DNA from: Clostridia bacterium
Lineage (GTDB): Bacteria; Bacillota_A; Clostridia; Christensenellales; Aristaeellaceae
Reading direction: 5' to 3'
Length of the DNA: 22,398 bases
Assembly (NCBI GenBank): GCA_017517815.1
Contig: JAFWYA010000001.1
Coordinates: 1-22,398, forward strand
The translations under genes and the position numbers were made by a program. Shown here piece by piece: positions 14,604 to 22,104 of the stretch (position 1 is the stretch's first letter; each line of letters begins with the position of its first letter). The notes below the pieces were generated by a model, which was given only the letters and a program-made list of their open reading frames with translations, was not told where the DNA came from and did no database searches.

Positions 14604-16411
14604 CAGTACAGTTCAAAGTTGAAAATATGCGCCACGCTGCTGCCGTAGTCCTCGCACTTCATTTCGCTGAAATAGGTGCTCAGCGGCACGAAGCGCACGG
14701 CTTTGGCGGTAATGTCCAGCGGCTTTTTGATGAAGCGCTGGTGGTTCTGATCGTCTTCGTATACGGTGCGCCATTCGCCGGTTTCGTCCTGCGCCTCGAT
14801 TTTGTAGTGCTTGATGAGGCAGCGGGGGAAGCCGAAGGTGGTCTGGTTGTGGCTGTAGGGGTAGAACAGCACTGAGGACGTGTTCAGGCCGTTGGGATTG
14901 CCGTCGGTGAATTCGCGGTCAAGGTCGCTGTCCAGCACCAGACGGAAGCCGTCCACATGGGTGGGCGCGTCGAAGGTATAGGTGATGGCCTTGTTGGTCT
15001 TGCCGAAGTAGCCGTTGTCGCAGCCCCAGATGCGGCGGTCGACGCCGTTCAAAATGGCCGAGCAGTCGCCGTAGTCGCAGCTGAGCTTCGCCTGCAGGGT
15101 GAGGGGGTTCACCTTGCGCCTAAGCCCCGGCAGGAAGCAGTCATCCTCCATCAGCAGGTCCTGAATTTCCCCGATGTGCTGCTTGCACACCTCGCGCGGG
15201 GTCAGGCCGTACTTCACGGCGACCGCCGCGCCCGTGCCCGCCGCCTGACCGATAACGCCGATGGTACCCATCACGCGGGTGGAGCTGAACGCGATGTGCG
15301 ATGCGCTGATGTTGCGGCCGGCAAACATCAGGTTTTCAATGTTTTTGGAATACAGCGCACGGAAGGGGATGGGGTAGGGTTCGCTCAAGCGGCGCTTCTG
15401 CAGGTGCCTGCCGCCCTTTGCGTCCATGTGGAAGCCGCCGGGCAGGTGGTTGTCGATCTGCCAGCCGCCGTAGGCCACAACATCCGGGAAGGGCGTGCAG
15501 TTTTCCACATCGTGCTGGGTGAGCACCACGTCGCCCACATAGCGTCGGCTTTCGCGCTTGCCGGGCAGAAATCCGACCCATTCCAGATCCCAGTTTTCGG
15601 CGCCGTGGTCGCCGTGGTTTTTCATGTGATCCCACACGCCGAAGGCAATTTTGAGCAGCTCGTCGCGAATCTCCTCGGTGTCGTCGATGGAATTCTGCAT
15701 GCCGCCCAGCTCGATCCAGTAAAAGTTGGTGTTGATGGCCCTGAGGTTGTGCGGCTTGTTGTTCATGGCGTCGTCGGTGGGGAAGTCGTAGGCCCATGCA
15801 GGGGGCGTGTAGCTGATGGGATGGTCGGTCTCGCGGCACTGCAAAAGGATGCTCATGCCCATGGTGTGCGGGTCGGCCACATCCAGACCGAATTCCTCGT
15901 TGTACTCTGCTTTGGCTTCGCGGCCCACCCTGTACTCCGCGCCGGTGAGCGGCGCTAAGATGCTGTCGCCGGAGGAGTCGACGAAGAGTTCGGCCTCCAC
16001 CTCGTGCCAGGTGTAGGTGGTCAGCTGGAAGCCCTTCACACTGCGGATGCGGCTGCCTTCGGTGCTGGCCTCGCAGCAGGCGCAGTTGAGCATGAGGTCG
16101 ATGTTTTCTTCAAAGCGCACCATTTCGTACAGCAGCGCATCCCATGTGGAAAAGTTGCGCCGGGGGTTGCGGTGCATGTTTTCAAGCAGCAGCTCTTCCA
16201 TGATGCCGGTTTCCTGCAGGTCGCGCACGCGCGTGCCTGCGCCCGAGATCCACATGCGGATCTCGCTGGAGGCGTTGCCGCCCAGCACAGGCCTGTCCTG
16301 CATGAGGGCGACCTTCGCGCCGTGGCGCGCCGCCGAGATGGCCGTGAACATGCCGCCGATGCCGCCGCCCACGACACAGATATCCGCCTTGTGATGAATG
16401 GTTTTAAGCAT
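14603..16411 (-). CDS. FAD-dependent oxidoreductase with C-terminal beta-sandwich domain
   Basis: The 602-residue protein starts with a dinucleotide-binding motif G15-x-G17-x-x-G20 in VVGGGIGGMFTAISAARHGA. It continues with VLGGNASSEIRMWISGAG, the pattern of the FAD_oxidored family seen in polysaccharide-utilisation regions. A second FAD-contact stretch is NLMFAGRNISASH followed by GTIGVIGQAAGTGAAVA. The last 150 residues or so (from about ILNGVDRRIWGCDNGYF) look like a galactose-binding or discoidin-like jelly roll: TYTFDAPTHVDGFRLVLDSD, then YKIEAQDETGEWRTVYED. The ATG at 16411 is preceded by GAGGAGG and overlaps the HAD gene stop by 8 bases, so translation is coupled. There is no signal peptide. 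It probably oxidises a sugar or glycoside; the substrate is unknown. Confidence 0.82.
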   Translation of the reverse strand: MLKTIHHKADICVVGGGIGGMFTAISAARHGAKVALMQDRPVLGGNASSEIRMWISGAGTRVRDLQETGIMEELLLENMHRNPRRNFSTWDALLYEMVRFEENIDLMLNCACCEASTEGSRIRSVKGFQLTTYTWHEVEAELFVDSSGDSILAPLTGAEYRVGREAKAEYNEEFGLDVADPHTMGMSILLQCRETDHPISYTPPAWAYDFPTDDAMNNKPHNLRAINTNFYWIELGGMQNSIDDTEEIRDELLKIAFGVWDHMKNHGDHGAENWDLEWVGFLPGKRESRRYVGDVVLTQHDVENCTPFPDVVAYGGWQIDNHLPGGFHMDAKGGRHLQKRRLSEPYPIPFRALYSKNIENLMFAGRNISASHIAFSSTRVMGTIGVIGQAAGTGAAVAVKYGLTPREVCKQHIGEIQDLLMEDDCFLPGLRRKVNPLTLQAKLSCDYGDCSAILNGVDRRIWGCDNGYFGKTNKAITYTFDAPTHVDGFRLVLDSDLDREFTDGNPNGLNTSSVLFYPYSHNQTTFGFPRCLIKHYKIEAQDETGEWRTVYEDDQNHQRFIKKPLDITAKAVRFVPLSTYFSEMKCEDYGSSVAHIFNFELY

Positions 16412-17102
16412 GAATGTCGTCCTCCTCAAAAAGCATGTGTTCCAGCTGCTGCATGGTCTGCGCGCGGTATGTGGCCTGACTGGGCTCCTGCCAGCGCGCA
16501 CCGAACAGCGCGCCGGTCATGCCGTAGGCCACCGCGCCGTCCACGTCGGTCACGGGGTTGTCGCCCACCATCAGCGTGCGACTTAAGTTCGTTTCGCCGC
16601 TGTGGGTGAAGATGTAGTCAAAGTATTGGGGGCTGGGCTTCATGGCCCCCACGCCGTCGGCGGCAAAGCGCCCGGTGAGGTACTTCGAAAGCCCGGCGTT
16701 GTCCACGCGGCCGTTCATCACTTCGCCGATGCCGTTGGACGCGGTGAAAATGCGCACCCCTGCGTCGTGCAGGCGTTTGAGCAGGTGCTCCGCGCCCGGC
16801 TGCGCGTCGTAGGCATGGGCCAGCTGGTCCAGAAACCAGGGGGCGACCTCCTCGGCAGGCCTGAAGAACGGGTGCGCCTGAAACAGCCTTTCAAAACGCA
16901 TCACATACAGCCGTTCGCGGGTGATCTCGCCCCGGTCGAGGTACACCCACAGCTGGCGGTTGATCTCGCGGTATTCGTCGCCCACTTCATCGCCCACCTG
17001 CTGGCCCTGCTGGGCGTACAGCTCGCGGATGATGCGCCGCTCGGATGTGGGCGTGTCCAGCAGGCAGTAGTCGATGTCAAAAAACACGGTGGAAAATTTC
17101 AT
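16404..17102 (-). CDS. HAD-superfamily hydrolase (YjjG-like phosphatase)
   Basis: This 232-residue HAD phosphatase has all four motifs. Motif I is FFDIDYCLLDT (Asp9 nucleophile, Asp11 acid/base), motif II TASNG, motif III the lysine of MKPSPQYFDYIF, and motif IV MVGDNPVTDVDGA. Residue 13 in motif I is cysteine where threonine or valine is usual. The helical cap between motifs I and II (RIIRELYAQQG to LDQLAHAYDAQPG) is of the C1 type, as in YjjG nucleotidases and other small-metabolite phosphatases. The ATG at 17102 follows AAGGAGG at 7 bases. It is the first gene of a two-gene unit, translationally coupled to the FAD oxidoreductase. It may dephosphorylate a sugar phosphate of the same pathway. 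Confidence 0.88.
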   Translation of the reverse strand: MKFSTVFFDIDYCLLDTPTSERRIIRELYAQQGQQVGDEVGDEYREINRQLWVYLDRGEITRERLYVMRFERLFQAHPFFRPAEEVAPWFLDQLAHAYDAQPGAEHLLKRLHDAGVRIFTASNGIGEVMNGRVDNAGLSKYLTGRFAADGVGAMKPSPQYFDYIFTHSGETNLSRTLMVGDNPVTDVDGAVAYGMTGALFGARWQEPSQATYRAQTMQQLEHMLFEEDDIHA

Positions 17103-17143
17103 GCGGTTCCTCCTTGCCAAAGGATGCAGATGGGATTATCATC

Positions 17144-17172
17144 AGTATACAGTGCTGAAAATGATGTTTCTA
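17144..17172 (-). promoter_or_regulatory. Probable promoter of the HAD/FAD oxidoreductase operon
   Basis: On the minus strand TAGAAA (17167-17172) and TATACT (17144-17149) are 17 bases apart. The -35 box matches consensus at four of six positions. It lies in the 119-base region divergent from the second AraC gene. Confidence 0.5.
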
Positions 17173-17221
17173 CCGCATAGATGACCTGTATTTTTCATTT
17201 TGTGACATCGGAGGGCCGATC

Positions 17222-18085
17222 GTGAAGCTCATCACCCATTACCCCGGCGCGCAGCAGGGCGACCCGCATGCAGGGCGCAACTGGCGTGAAAATTATCTGA
17301 CTGATTCGCTCTATTACTCCTGCCGCGAAACCGTCTACACGCGGCAGACCTATCCGTCCAGCCTGCACTACCACGACTACTATGAGCTGGTGGTGTTCCT
17401 TTCCGGCGAGATCCGCTACATCTGCGAGGGCGAAACATACAGCCCGCGCCCGGGCGACGTGCTGCTGATCCCTCCGGGAAAGCTGCACATGTCCGCCCCC
17501 GAAAGTGACAGCGTGCGCTATGTACGCCATGTGTTTTATTTTTACCCCGACGCGTTTGACGCGCTGGGCATGCGGGTTTTGACGGACTTTGTCGCGCAGG
17601 CGCAGGGGCTGTGCGTATCGCGTGCGGATGTCACCGAACTGCTTTCACAGATGGACGCGGCGCTGGAGGCGGGCGGCGAGGCATCGCGCGCGCTTGCGCT
17701 GGGGCTTGCGATCCAGATCTTTCATCGCTTTGGCCGCGCAGCTTTCGGCCCCGGCAGCGCGCTGCCGCTGCCTGACAATGTGCTGCGCATTCAGCGCTGG
17801 CTGGATGAAAACTTTGCCATGGTCACCGGCGTGGCCGAGACGGCGCAGCACTTTTACTACAGCCGCGAATACGTGTCGCGCCTGTGGCGAAAACACTTCA
17901 ACACCACCGTGGCCGACTACATTCAAAAGCGGCGCGTGGCGCATGCGCAGGGGCTGATCGCACAGGGGGCTGAACTAAGCGATGCGTGCTACCAGTGCGG
18001 GTTTGGCAGCATGAGCACGTTTATCCGCGCGTTTCGGTCGGTGACCGGCATGACGCCGTCGGAATACCGGCGCATGCGGCGCTGA
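17222..18085 (+). CDS. AraC-family transcriptional regulator
   Basis: The 287-residue regulator has an N-terminal cupin sensor with the characteristic pattern SLHYHDYYELVVFLSGEIRY and PRPGDVLLIPPGKLHMS. The C-terminal AraC DNA-binding domain (about 185-287) has two helix-turn-helix units: FYYSREYVSRLWRKHF and CGFGSMSTFIRAFRSVTGMT, ending PSEYRRMRR. The start is a GTG at 17222, with GGAGGG six bases upstream; no ATG fits as well. It is divergent from the HAD/FAD oxidoreductase unit and upstream of the serine hydrolase/MFS/oxidoreductase run, so either could be its target. The inducer is likely a sugar or glycoside. No clear promoter of its own was seen in the short divergent region. Confidence 0.9.
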   Translation: MKLITHYPGAQQGDPHAGRNWRENYLTDSLYYSCRETVYTRQTYPSSLHYHDYYELVVFLSGEIRYICEGETYSPRPGDVLLIPPGKLHMSAPESDSVRYVRHVFYFYPDAFDALGMRVLTDFVAQAQGLCVSRADVTELLSQMDAALEAGGEASRALALGLAIQIFHRFGRAAFGPGSALPLPDNVLRIQRWLDENFAMVTGVAETAQHFYYSREYVSRLWRKHFNTTVADYIQKRRVAHAQGLIAQGAELSDACYQCGFGSMSTFIRAFRSVTGMTPSEYRRMRR

Positions 18086-18092
18086 AAACCCT

Positions 18093-18120
18093 TTGCGCAC
18101 AATGCGTTTTGTGATACAAT
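18093..18120 (+). promoter_or_regulatory. Promoter of the serine hydrolase operon
   Basis: TTGCGC (18093-18098) and TACAAT (18115-18120) are 16 bases apart, 8 bases after the AraC stop. Transcription would begin near 18127, just before the GGAGG at about 18137-18141. Confidence 0.6.
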
Positions 18121-18149
18121 AAATCAACCGAATCTGCGGAGGAAAAAAC

Positions 18150-19220
18150 ATGCTTGACAATGTAAAAAAGCTGGCGGACTCTTTTCTGGAAATGGGCATT
18201 CCCGGTTATGATCTCATGGTTTGCCGCGCGGGCGAATGCATTCTGCGCTGCTACAACGGATACCGCGATGTGGAAAAAACCACGCCCATGGACGGAACCG
18301 AGCGCTACTATCTGTATTCCTGCTCCAAGCCCATCACGGTGACGGCGGCGATGATGCTGTGGGAGGAGGGCAAGCTGGGGCTTGACGACCGGCTGAGCGA
18401 TTATCTGCCGGAGTTTGAACACATGAACGTGCGTCAGGGCGATCAGCTGCGCCCGGCGAAGCAGCCCATTTTGCTGTGGCACCTGTTCAACATGTGCGCA
18501 GGCTTCAACTATGATATCGCCTCGCCGGCCATCCGTCAGGCGCAGGCCGATACGCAGGGCCGCTGCCCCACGCGCGAGGTGATGAAGTATCTGGCCGCGC
18601 AGCCGCTGGATTTTGAACCCGGCACACACTATCAGTACAGCCTGTGCCACGACGTGCTGGCTGCGGTGGTGGAGGTGGTCAGCGGCGAAAAGTTTGAAGC
18701 GTTTGTGAAAAGGCGCATCTTTGACGTGCTTGGCATGACGCGGTCGACCTTCGTGCTGCCTGAAAGCGAAAAGCCCACGCTCGCGCCCCAGTACTGGATG
18801 GAGGAAAACGGCCCGCGCTTCATCGGGACGGAGAACGTCTTTATCTTCGGCAGCGAATACGCCAGCGGCGGCGCGGGCTGCGTGTCCACCGTGGAGGACT
18901 ATATGCGCTTTCTGGAGGGGCTGCGCACGGGCAAACTGGTGAAGCTGTCCACCCTTGACCTGATGACCACCGACCGCCTGACGGATGTTCCGCGCGCAGA
19001 CTATGGTTTTACGCCCCGGTACGGCTACGGCCTGGGCATGCGCTGCACGCCGCAGGGCGGCGAAAGCACCGACTTTGGCTGGGACGGCGCTGCGGGCGCG
19101 TATCTGTCCATCTATCCCAAAGAGGAAATCAGCCTGTTCTACGCGCAGCACATGCGCAACCCGCCCAATGTGAAAACAAAGCTGGAACTGATCACAGTTC
19201 TTCTGGAGGACCTGAAATGA
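18150..19220 (+). CDS. Serine hydrolase of the beta-lactamase/DD-peptidase family
   Basis: This 356-residue protein belongs to the class C beta-lactamase-like serine hydrolase (PF00144 type) family. The SxxK motif is S57-C-S-K60, with Ser57 the expected nucleophile. The usual YxN motif is replaced by Y163-S-L in YSLCHDVLAAVVEVVSG. The third motif region is FGWDGAAGAYLSIYP. There is no signal peptide, which argues against acting on peptidoglycan and for a cytosolic esterase, transesterase or amidase. The ATG follows GGAGGAAAAAAC. It overlaps the MFS gene by four bases (ATGA) and heads the operon. A deacylase for acylated sugars or glycosides imported by that transporter would fit the context; that is a guess. 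Confidence 0.85.
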   Translation: MLDNVKKLADSFLEMGIPGYDLMVCRAGECILRCYNGYRDVEKTTPMDGTERYYLYSCSKPITVTAAMMLWEEGKLGLDDRLSDYLPEFEHMNVRQGDQLRPAKQPILLWHLFNMCAGFNYDIASPAIRQAQADTQGRCPTREVMKYLAAQPLDFEPGTHYQYSLCHDVLAAVVEVVSGEKFEAFVKRRIFDVLGMTRSTFVLPESEKPTLAPQYWMEENGPRFIGTENVFIFGSEYASGGAGCVSTVEDYMRFLEGLRTGKLVKLSTLDLMTTDRLTDVPRADYGFTPRYGYGLGMRCTPQGGESTDFGWDGAAGAYLSIYPKEEISLFYAQHMRNPPNVKTKLELITVLLEDLK

Positions 19221-20401
19221 AACGCTTGAAATGGGCCTGCTATTTTACCAACATTTCCATGGCAGTGGCGGGCAACCTGCCGCCCATCCTGTTTCTGACC
19301 TTCCGGTCGATGTACGGGGTGTCGTATTCGCTGCTGGGATTGCTGGTGCTGGTGAACTTCATCACCCAGCTGGGCATCGATCTGGTGTTTTCATTCTTTT
19401 CGCACCGCTTCAATATCCCCAAGACCGTGCGCTTTATTCCGGTACTGACGGTGGTGGGCCTTATGGTGTACGCGCTGTGGCCGGTGCTGCTTCCGCAGGC
19501 GGCCTATGCGGGACTGATTATGGGCACGGTGCTGTTTTCGGTGTCGGCGGGCCTGGGCGAGGTGCTCATCAGCCCCGTGATCGCTGCCCTGCCCTCTGAC
19601 GACCCTGACCGCGAAATGAGCCGCCTGCACTCGGTGTATGCATGGGGCGCGGTGGGCGTGGTGCTTTTGAGCACGCTGTTCATCCTCGCCTTTGGCGGCA
19701 GGAACTGGCCGTGGCTGGCGATCCTGTTTGCCGCGGTGCCGCTTACGTCGGCCATTCTGTTCAGCCGCGCGCAGATCCCCCATCTGGATACGCCCGAAAA
19801 GGCGTCGGGCGCGCTGCAGCTGCTGAAAAATTCCGGCGTATGGCTTTGCGTGGCCGGTATTTTCCTTGGCGGCGCGTCGGAACTGGTGATGGCGCAGTGG
19901 GCGTCGGGCTATCTGGAGCAGAGCATGGGCATTCCCAAGGTGTGGGGCGACGTGCTGGGCGTGGCGCTGTTTTCGGTGATGCTGGGCATGGGCCGTACGC
20001 TGTATGGCAAATTTGGCCGCAATATTGAAAGGGTGCTGCTGGCGGGCGGCATTGGTGCAAGCGTGTGCTACCTGACCGCTGCGCTGTGCGATATTCCCGC
20101 CATCGGCCTTCTGGCCTGCGCGCTGACGGGCCTGTGCGTGTCGATGCTGTGGCCGGGCAGCCTGACGGTTTCGTCGGAACGTTTCCCCGCAGGCGGCGTG
20201 TTCATCTTTGCACTGATGGCCGCGGGCGGCGATCTGGGCGCCTCGGTGGGCCCGCAGCTCATCGGCGTGATCACTGACGCCGTGCTGGCCAACCCGCAGA
20301 CCGCCCATCTGGGCATGAGGGTGGGCATGCTGGTGGCTGCTCTGTTCCCGCTTCTGTCCATTCCGGTGTATGCCAAGCTGTACAGGGAGAAGAAAAAATG
20401 A
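19217..20401 (+). CDS. MFS transporter
   Basis: The 394-residue membrane protein has about twelve hydrophobic segments in two halves, as in the major facilitator superfamily. The N-terminal helix includes YFTNISMAVAGNLPPILFLTF, and the inter-domain loop lies near FSRAQIPHLDTPEKASGA. Helix 10-11 contains CALTGLCVSMLWPGSLTVSS, a stretch also seen in sugar-type MFS proteins (FucP-like sugar permeases), so a sugar or small-glycoside substrate is plausible. Its start codon overlaps the serine hydrolase stop (ATGA), and its stop overlaps the following oxidoreductase start (ATGA). Three-gene translational coupling points to one pathway. The direction of transport is unknown. Confidence 0.88.
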   Translation: MKRLKWACYFTNISMAVAGNLPPILFLTFRSMYGVSYSLLGLLVLVNFITQLGIDLVFSFFSHRFNIPKTVRFIPVLTVVGLMVYALWPVLLPQAAYAGLIMGTVLFSVSAGLGEVLISPVIAALPSDDPDREMSRLHSVYAWGAVGVVLLSTLFILAFGGRNWPWLAILFAAVPLTSAILFSRAQIPHLDTPEKASGALQLLKNSGVWLCVAGIFLGGASELVMAQWASGYLEQSMGIPKVWGDVLGVALFSVMLGMGRTLYGKFGRNIERVLLAGGIGASVCYLTAALCDIPAIGLLACALTGLCVSMLWPGSLTVSSERFPAGGVFIFALMAAGGDLGASVGPQLIGVITDAVLANPQTAHLGMRVGMLVAALFPLLSIPVYAKLYREKKK

Positions 20402-21372
20402 TGAAAGTCGGCATTCTGGGCTGCGGCGTGATCGCCCGCAAGATGGCCAATACCCTTCGTATGATGCGTGCAAACGGCGAGGACGTGTGCCTGTACGCCG
20501 CTGCGGCGCGCGATCTTCAGCGCGCGCAGGCGTTTTGTGAAGCCGAGGGCTTCTCGAAAGCCTATGGCAGCTATGAGGCGCTGGCGCAGGATGAGAATGT
20601 CGATCTCATCTACATCGCCACGCCGCATTCTCACCACTACGACCATATGAAGCTGTGCCTTTCCCACGGCAGAGCCGTGCTGTGCGAAAAGGCATTCACC
20701 CTGAATGCCGCGCAGGCGCGCGAGGTGCTTGAACTTGCCAGACAGAAAAATCTGCTTTTGTGCGAGGCCATGTGGACACGCTTTCTGCCGGTGTGGCAGG
20801 TGATCCGCGACGTGATGCCCAGGCTGGGAAACGTGCAGTTTGTTTCGGCCGACGTGCATTTCCCGGCGGAGGGCGTGGAGCGCATTTCAAACCCTGCGCT
20901 GGCCGGCGGCGCGCTTTTGGACATCGGCGTGTACAGCCTGACCGTCGCCTCGATGGTGCTGGGCGATGAGTTTGAGCGCATGGATACCAGCGTGCAGCTC
21001 CTGTCCACCGGCGTGGACCGGCAGGAGAGCATCAGCCTGTATTATCCCGGCGGGGCCATGGCGCAGCTGACCGCAGGCGTGGCCGCATGCGGCGCCAACC
21101 GCGCGCTGATCGGCGGCGACAGGGGCAGCCTGCACGTGGAAAACATTTTCAACCCGCAAAAGCTCACCCTGTATGCCGACGGCAGTGTGACGGACATCCC
21201 CGTGCCGCCGCAGCTGACCGGCTACGAATACGAGGTGCGCGCCTGCATGAAGGCGCTGCAAGAGGGCCGCATTGAGTGCCCCGAAATGCCGCATGCCGAA
21301 ACCATCCGCATCATGGAGATCATGGACGAGCTGCGCCGCCGCTGGGGCGTGGTATATCCGCAGGAGGCATAA
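20398..21372 (+). CDS. Gfo/Idh/MocA-family dehydrogenase (dihydrodiol/xylose dehydrogenase-like)
   Basis: The 324-residue NAD(P)-binding protein begins VGILGCGVIARKMANTL, with GxGxxA at residues 8-13. The catalytic lysine is in LCEKAFTLN (E97-K98). The segments EAMWTRFLPVWQ and GGALLDIGVYSLTVASMVLG are typical of the branch containing trans-1,2-dihydrobenzenediol dehydrogenase and NADP-linked D-xylose dehydrogenase. It is a different branch from the oxidoreductase at 6657-7676. Its ATG overlaps the MFS stop. The role is probably oxidation of a sugar or glycoside entering by the MFS protein, but the substrate cannot be read from sequence. Confidence 0.88.
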   Translation: MMKVGILGCGVIARKMANTLRMMRANGEDVCLYAAAARDLQRAQAFCEAEGFSKAYGSYEALAQDENVDLIYIATPHSHHYDHMKLCLSHGRAVLCEKAFTLNAAQAREVLELARQKNLLLCEAMWTRFLPVWQVIRDVMPRLGNVQFVSADVHFPAEGVERISNPALAGGALLDIGVYSLTVASMVLGDEFERMDTSVQLLSTGVDRQESISLYYPGGAMAQLTAGVAACGANRALIGGDRGSLHVENIFNPQKLTLYADGSVTDIPVPPQLTGYEYEVRACMKALQEGRIECPEMPHAETIRIMEIMDELRRRWGVVYPQEA

Positions 21373-21477
21373 ATGAAGCTGCTCATCATCGGCGGCAGCC
21401 GTCCGCTGCCGCAGACTCATCTGGAAGACGGACTGCGCCGCCATATCGCATGGCTGGACGCGAAAGGAGACGACTGA
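21373..21477 (+). pseudogene. 34-codon remnant of an SDR/NAD-epimerase gene (internal deletion)
   Basis: An intact 34-codon frame starts directly after the TAA of the preceding gene and ends in TGATG overlapping the msrA start. Residues 1-10, MKLLIIGGSR, match the first beta strand and glycine turn of extended short-chain dehydrogenases. Residues 11-34 (PLPQTHLEDGLRRHIAWLDA and four more) look like the C-terminal tail of the same kind of protein, where a Leu-Glu-x-Gly-Leu-Arg helix is usual. The simplest reading is one large in-frame deletion that removed the centre of an epimerase gene while keeping translational coupling to msrA. It cannot be an enzyme at this length. Confidence 0.6.
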
Positions 21478-21989
21478 TGAACACCATCTATCTGGCCGGC
21501 GGCTGCTACTGGGGCGTGGAAAAGTATATCTCCAACATCCCCGGCGTGAAGGAAACCGAGGTGGGCTTTGCCAACGGGCTGACCCACAACCCCACCTATC
21601 AGCAGGTGCGCTACGAAAACACCGGCCACGCCGAAACCGTGCGCGTGGTCTATGACGAAACCGTGCTGCCACCTGACAAGCTGCTCAGGCTGTTTTTCCG
21701 CATCATCGACCCGGTGAGTGTGGACAAGCAGGGCGAGGATGAGGGCCATCAGTACCGCACGGGTATTTATTTCACCGATGAAAAAACCGCTCAGGTCGCC
21801 CGTGAAGAGCTTGCGAAACTGGCCGATGCATACGATCAGCCGCTGGCGGTGGAGTGCTGTGAACTTCAGCATTTCTACACCGCCGAGGAGTACCATCAGA
21901 AATATCTGGACAAAAACCCCGCAGGCTACTGCCACGTGCCGTGGACGGCCATCAACGATGTGAAAAATGTCGATCTTTCAAAGGTGTAA
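21477..21989 (+). CDS. msrA: Peptide methionine sulfoxide reductase MsrA
   Basis: This 170-residue protein is MsrA, which reduces methionine-S-sulfoxide in proteins and free methionine using a cysteine thiol. The active-site motif reads GGCYWGVE, with the catalytic cysteine at position 10 and Tyr where Phe is more common (GCFWG). Other family marks are EVGFANGL, NPTYQQVRYENTGHAE, GEDEGHQYRTGIYF and the C-terminal AEEYHQKYLDKNPAGYCH. A late cysteine (in GYCHV) could resolve the disulfide. The start is the ATG at 21477, with AAAGGAG about 6 bases upstream. It is the last gene of the run starting at 18150 and seems a housekeeping passenger. Confidence 0.95.
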   Translation: MNTIYLAGGCYWGVEKYISNIPGVKETEVGFANGLTHNPTYQQVRYENTGHAETVRVVYDETVLPPDKLLRLFFRIIDPVSVDKQGEDEGHQYRTGIYFTDEKTAQVAREELAKLADAYDQPLAVECCELQHFYTAEEYHQKYLDKNPAGYCHVPWTAINDVKNVDLSKV

Positions 21990-21992
21990 CCC

Positions 21993-22021
21993 TTGACAAT
22001 CTTTGGTTTTGAACGTATCAT
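21993..22021 (+). promoter_or_regulatory. Promoter of the GH3 gene
   Basis: TTGACA (21993-21998) and TATCAT (22016-22021) with a 17-base spacer lie just after msrA. The imperfect palindrome GTTCGAAAACGTTC at 22028-22041 overlaps the predicted start and could be an operator. The remaining leader to the ATG at 22105 is AT-richer than the rest of the window. Confidence 0.75.
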
Positions 22022-22104
22022 GAAAGTGTTCGAAAACGTTCTTTCCAAACCATAAAAACACATATCATTTCATACGCTCACATGCTTGAAAGGAGCGACC
22101 TGCC

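Noticed and set aside
18150..19220. Antibiotic-resistance beta-lactamase
   Set aside because: It has the SxxK serine-hydrolase fold but no signal peptide and no YxN motif, so resistance is not supported.
22028..22041. Catabolite-repression (cre) site in the GH3 leader
   Set aside because: The palindrome has about three mismatches to the 14-base cre consensus, so it is noted only as a possible operator.
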